Assembly (NCBI GenBank): GCA_014381165.1
Contig: JACMIM010000258.1
Span: 1-8,370 of the forward strand
Direction of reading: 5' to 3'
From: Roseiflexaceae bacterium
GTDB lineage: Bacteria > Chloroflexota > Chloroflexia > Chloroflexales > Roseiflexaceae
DNA length: 8,370 nucleotides
Of this stretch, positions 5,919 through 8,370 are shown one piece after another. Under the pieces are notes generated by a model. It was given only the letters and a program-made list of their open reading frames with translations. It was not told the origin of the DNA and did no database searches. A program made the position numbers and the translations under genes. Each line of letters begins with the position of its first letter. The stretch's first letter is position 1.

Positions 5919-6532
5919 AACAGCTTCTGGAACCGGCTTTCCTTGCCCGCCAGAATTCGCTTGATGTTCTCACGGTGAAGATAGAAGATCGCCGCGATCG
6001 CCAGCCAAACAAACAGCGTGTAGGTCAGGTCGAACGTGCCGCGCAGGTAAAAAATGGTCGCGGAGATCGCAACCACCAGCGAGGCAGTGAGCGAGGCGAC
6101 CGAGGACATGCGGGCGATTGCAAACACCACTGCCCAGGTCAGGAATGCGATCAGCAGCAGCAGTGGCGAAAGCGCCAGGATGACGCCGCCCGAGGTGGCC
6201 ACAGCCTTGCCGCCTTTGAAGCCGAGCCAGACTGGAAAGGTGTGGCCGAGTATCGCGCCCACACCGGTGAGCACCACCGCCAGTGGCGGCAGGCCCAACT
6301 GCATGGCCGCCAACGTTGGCAAGGTGCCTTTGAGTAGGTCGCCACCGGCGGCCAGCACGAACGGCCCGAAGCCGACGTTGCGCCAGACGTTCGAGCCGCC
6401 CACATTGCCGCTGCCCACCGTGCGCAGATCGACGCCGCGCGCGCGCGCCACGATAAAGCTGAACGGAATCGACCCGGCCAGGTAGCCGACCGCCATCATC
6501 CCCAGGGTGAGCAACAGCTGTTGTGTTGTCAT
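5915..6532 (-). CDS. plsY: Acyl-phosphate:glycerol-3-phosphate acyltransferase PlsY
   Basis: This integral membrane enzyme acylates glycerol 3-phosphate with acyl phosphate to give lysophosphatidic acid, the first step of phospholipid synthesis. It has 205 residues, the normal family size. All signatures are present: GSIP (20-23) with VDLRTVGSGNVGGSN (34-48), KGTLP (68-72), GHTFPVWLGFKGGKAVAT (96-113), SVASLTA (144-150) and the C-terminal HRENIKRILAGKE (186-198). The Ser and His of the last two motifs are the expected catalytic-site residues. The frame stays open for 85 codons upstream, but those codons translate a dispersed repeat ('NHEEHEE'). The ATG at 6532 is preceded by a near-perfect Shine-Dalgarno and begins the conserved protein. 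The gene is third in the icd-panE-plsY order and converges on the four-helix-bundle cassette. Confidence 0.97.
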   Translation of the reverse strand: MTTQQLLLTLGMMAVGYLAGSIPFSFIVARARGVDLRTVGSGNVGGSNVWRNVGFGPFVLAAGGDLLKGTLPTLAAMQLGLPPLAVVLTGVGAILGHTFPVWLGFKGGKAVATSGGVILALSPLLLLIAFLTWAVVFAIARMSSVASLTASLVVAISATIFYLRGTFDLTYTLFVWLAIAAIFYLHRENIKRILAGKESRFQKLF

Positions 6533-6536
6533 CTCG

Positions 6537-6544
6537 TCCTCCTT
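6537..6544 (-). promoter_or_regulatory. Strong Shine-Dalgarno sequence deciding the plsY start
   Basis: On the minus strand AAGGAGGA lies four bases before the ATG at 6532. It excludes the far upstream start that the open frame would allow, and it shows plsY has its own translation start although it lies downstream of panE. Confidence 0.9.
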
Positions 6545-6560
6545 CGGACAAGCAACTCGA

Positions 6561-6731
6561 TAACCACAAAGAACACGAAGGGCATGAAGGACACGAAGCC
6601 AGAGAGATAAACCACCTGAAATACTACCGCGAAGAGCGCGAAGAGCGCGAAACCGGAGAAAATAGTTAGCCGCTCGCCCGCCCGGCCTTGCTTCTGTCTG
6701 GCCTTCGCGCTCTTCGTGTTCTTCGTGGTTA
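6561..6731. repeat. Palindromic 'TAACCACGAAG' dispersed repeat between panE and plsY
   Basis: The outer arms TAACCACAAAGAACACGAAG (6561-6580) and 6712-6731 are inverted copies with one mismatch in 20. Inside, CGAAGAGCGCGAA occurs twice, overlapping (6630-6642 and 6639-6651), and once inverted (6704-6716). A CACGAAG-type unit recurs at 6592-6598. I recognise the motif as a common intergenic repeat of environmental bacteria, often mistranslated as NHEEHEE. It fills most of the 196-base gap, and the panE stop codon TAA (6731-6729) is its last unit. Confidence 0.85.
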
Positions 6732-7757
6732 ACTGCTCGGTTGACTGGCCGCTTGCAGCAGCCGATCCGGCTTATGGCGGTATTCATCCCAGGCGATGCT
6801 GCCGCTAGCGATGCCGTGCAGGGTGCGCCAGAGCGCGGCGTTCACCGGGGCCGCCACGCCCACGCGCACGGCTTCCTCGGCGACCGCGCCATACAAAAAC
6901 GCGCCCTCGGAGCGCGGGTTGCCACGGCGCAGCTCGATTAGCAGCGAAGGCAGCTTGCCACCGCGCCCGCCCGCAACTGTCCTGCGTAGCACGGCGTACA
7001 GCAGCGGCGCGGGCAGAAAGCGCATGGCCTGGGCCAGTGGGGCCGCTGGGTAGCGCGGCAGATTGACCGGCCGCAGCCCGCGCTTGTCCATCACCGCCAG
7101 CGCCTCCAGAAATGCGCGCCGCTCCAGCGCAACCAGCCGGTCATCGGCATACACGTCGGCCACCGACATATCCAGAATGGCGGCGCTGGCATTGCCCAGC
7201 ATGTTCAGCAGCGCCTTCGACCACTTCATGGCCGCGTAATTGCCAACCACGCGGGTCTCGAAGCCCGCGCGCGCGAACGGCTGGGCGACATGATCGACCG
7301 GCGGGCCGCCAATTGGCGCAATGCCAATCCCGCCGCTTTTGGTGACTGTAATGCCCGCTGGCCCATCGACCTCGACCGATGTGGTGATCGCGCCGCTGAT
7401 CACGCGCGCTGGCCCGTAGTGGGCTATCAACCGTTCCTCGTGGCCAATGCCGTTCTGCAAGGTCAGTACAAAGGCTGCGCCGATGGCGTCGAGTGCCGGC
7501 AGCACGCCCTCGGTGTCATAGCCCTTGACGCATAGCACCGCCAGTTCAGGCCGAAACGGTGGCGTGGACGGATCGGCGAATACCTCGACCGTGTGAACGT
7601 GCCGGGTTGCGCCCGCCTCATGCAGCGCAATGCCAGCGGCGGCGAGCTGCGGCGCATTCGAGCGGGCCAGCAGCGCCACACGGTTGCCGCCTGATTCGGC
7701 CAGCCGCGCCGCCACCAGCAGCCCGATCGCGCCCGCGCCAATGATCGTGATGTTCAC
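6729..7757 (-). CDS. panE: 2-dehydropantoate 2-reductase (ApbA/PanE family)
   Basis: This NADPH-dependent cytoplasmic enzyme reduces ketopantoate to pantoate for pantothenate and CoA synthesis. It has 342 residues, slightly longer than the typical 300. The N-terminal Rossmann motif is GAGAIG (7-12). LQNGIG (100-105) carries the conserved Asn102. MKWSKALLNMLGN (177-189) holds the catalytic Lys, by comparison with E. coli PanE most likely Lys181. 'PRSEGAFLYGAV' (281-292) has the conserved Glu284, followed by the GVAAPVNAAL segment near the end. The start is GTG, overlapping the icd stop by four bases; no Shine-Dalgarno is evident, so translational coupling is likely. The stop codon is supplied by a dispersed repeat. 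The family includes paralogues with other 2-keto acid substrates, so the pantoate assignment is likely but not proven by sequence alone. Confidence 0.88.
   Translation of the reverse strand: MNITIIGAGAIGLLVAARLAESGGNRVALLARSNAPQLAAAGIALHEAGATRHVHTVEVFADPSTPPFRPELAVLCVKGYDTEGVLPALDAIGAAFVLTLQNGIGHEERLIAHYGPARVISGAITTSVEVDGPAGITVTKSGGIGIAPIGGPPVDHVAQPFARAGFETRVVGNYAAMKWSKALLNMLGNASAAILDMSVADVYADDRLVALERRAFLEALAVMDKRGLRPVNLPRYPAAPLAQAMRFLPAPLLYAVLRRTVAGGRGGKLPSLLIELRRGNPRSEGAFLYGAVAEEAVRVGVAAPVNAALWRTLHGIASGSIAWDEYRHKPDRLLQAASQPSS
7754..7757 (-). promoter_or_regulatory. Four-base icd stop / panE start overlap (GTGA)
   Basis: The panE GTG (7757-7755) and the icd TGA (7756-7754) share bases in the sequence ATGTGA. 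This arrangement usually means one mRNA and coupled translation. It supports the GTG as the true panE start. Confidence 0.85.
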
Positions 7758-8370
7758 ATGTTGCCGATCAGCGTGTCGGCGAACTTGCTGGTCGAAACTT
7801 CGGTCGCGCCGTCCATCTGGCGGGCGAAATCGTAGGTGACGATTTTCTGGCCGATCGTGGTTTCGATGCTGCGGATCAGCATGTCGGCCACCTCGCCCCA
7901 GCCCAGGTAGCGGAACATCATCTCGCCGGAAAGGATGACCGAGCAGGGGTTGACCTTGTCGAGGTTGGCGTATTTGGGCGCGGTACCGTGGGTGGCCTCA
8001 AAAATCGCGTGGCCGGTGATGTAGTTGATATTGCCGCCGGGCGCGATGCCAATGCCGCCGACCTGCGCGGCTAGCGCATCGGACAGATAATCGCCATTCA
8101 GGTTGAGCGTGGCGATCACGTCGAAGTCCTCGGGGCGGGTCAACACCTGTTGTAGCGTGATGTCGGCGATCGCGTCCTTGATCACGGTGCCATTGGGCAG
8201 CTTGCACCACGGCCCGCCGTCGATCTCGACCGCGCCGAACTCGCGCTTGGCCAATTCATAGCCCCAATCGCGGAACGCACCCTCGGTGTACTTCATGATA
8301 TTGCCCTTGTGCACCAGCGTAACAGAAGGCAGGTTATTTTCCAGCGCATGCAAAATGGCGGCACGTACCA
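7754..8370 (-). CDS. icd: NADP-dependent isocitrate dehydrogenase, C-terminal half (5' end outside window)
   Basis: The enzyme oxidatively decarboxylates isocitrate to 2-oxoglutarate in the TCA cycle, using NADP+ and Mg2+ or Mn2+. About 205 of an expected 410-420 residues are visible, and the frame is open to the window edge. It follows E. coli Icd closely: VTLVHKGNIMKYTEGAF with the catalytic Lys of the HKGN motif, IDGGPW, 'IATLNLNGDYLSDALAAQ' with the two metal-binding Asp residues, and GGIGIAPGGNI. FEATHGTAPKYA follows, and the C-terminal VTYDFARQMDGA retains the Lys-Tyr and Tyr/Arg residues linked to NADP+ rather than NAD+ use. A TTG at 8353 could be taken for a start but lies within the conserved region. 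It is first of the visible icd-panE-plsY order. Confidence 0.98.
   Translation of the reverse strand, partial: VRAAILHALENNLPSVTLVHKGNIMKYTEGAFRDWGYELAKREFGAVEIDGGPWCKLPNGTVIKDAIADITLQQVLTRPEDFDVIATLNLNGDYLSDALAAQVGGIGIAPGGNINYITGHAIFEATHGTAPKYANLDKVNPCSVILSGEMMFRYLGWGEVADMLIRSIETTIGQKIVTYDFARQMDGATEVSTSKFADTLIGNM

Noticed and set aside
5975..6485. Plus-strand open frames opposite plsY
   Set aside because: They are antisense shadows of a gene with full family motifs and a strong ribosome-binding site.
6533..6787. N-terminal 85-residue extension of PlsY
   Set aside because: It is the dispersed TAACCACGAAG repeat read as protein. The Shine-Dalgarno at 6537-6544 and family length place the start at 6532.

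Overview
The window comes from a bacterial chromosome with G+C-rich genes. It carries seven protein genes, two of them cut by the window edges, and a large amount of repeat DNA between them. The gene families are ordinary bacterial ones. The paired STAND-type ATPase and zinc-ribbon/TPR proteins, the free-standing four-helix-bundle gene, and the dispersed 'TAACCACGAAG' and 'CCGCAGATTACGCAGATT' repeats suggest an environmental bacterium with a repeat-rich genome. A filamentous Chloroflexota is my best guess. That is an inference from style; there is no rRNA or other marker to settle it.

Layout, left to right. Positions 1-660 (+) hold the C-terminal half of a ThrE-type amino-acid exporter. Positions 661-1017 have no gene. 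They hold a long hairpin (745-797), a 129-bp MITE-like element with 18-bp terminal inverted repeats and a 9-bp target duplication (810-938), a further palindrome (939-969), and a likely promoter. Positions 1018-1929 (+) encode a P-loop ATPase that stops right after its NTPase module. Positions 1930-2129 are an AT-rich composite palindrome, possibly a terminator. Positions 2130-5312 (+) encode a 1060-residue protein with a zinc ribbon, a winged helix, TPRs, membrane segments and a PH-like domain. Its winged-helix/TPR part is what normally follows the NTPase in a single STAND protein.

Positions 5304-5918 form a cassette. A low-G+C gene for a 23S-IVS-type four-helix-bundle protein (5399-5767, +) lies between two arrays of the heptamer GGGCTGA in opposite orientation. 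The two flanking genes converge on it, and both of their stop codons lie in heptamer units. On the minus strand are three housekeeping genes read right to left: icd (3' half, 8370-7754), panE-like (7757-6729) and plsY (6532-5915). The icd and panE genes overlap by four bases. A palindromic 'TAACCACGAAG' repeat lies between panE and plsY, and plsY has its own strong ribosome-binding site.

The minus-strand genes serve central metabolism: the TCA cycle, pantothenate/CoA supply, and the first acylation of phospholipid synthesis. The plus-strand ATPase and membrane TPR protein look like a two-gene signalling or conflict-type STAND system of unknown function. The four-helix-bundle cassette looks like a mobile or repeat-associated unit.
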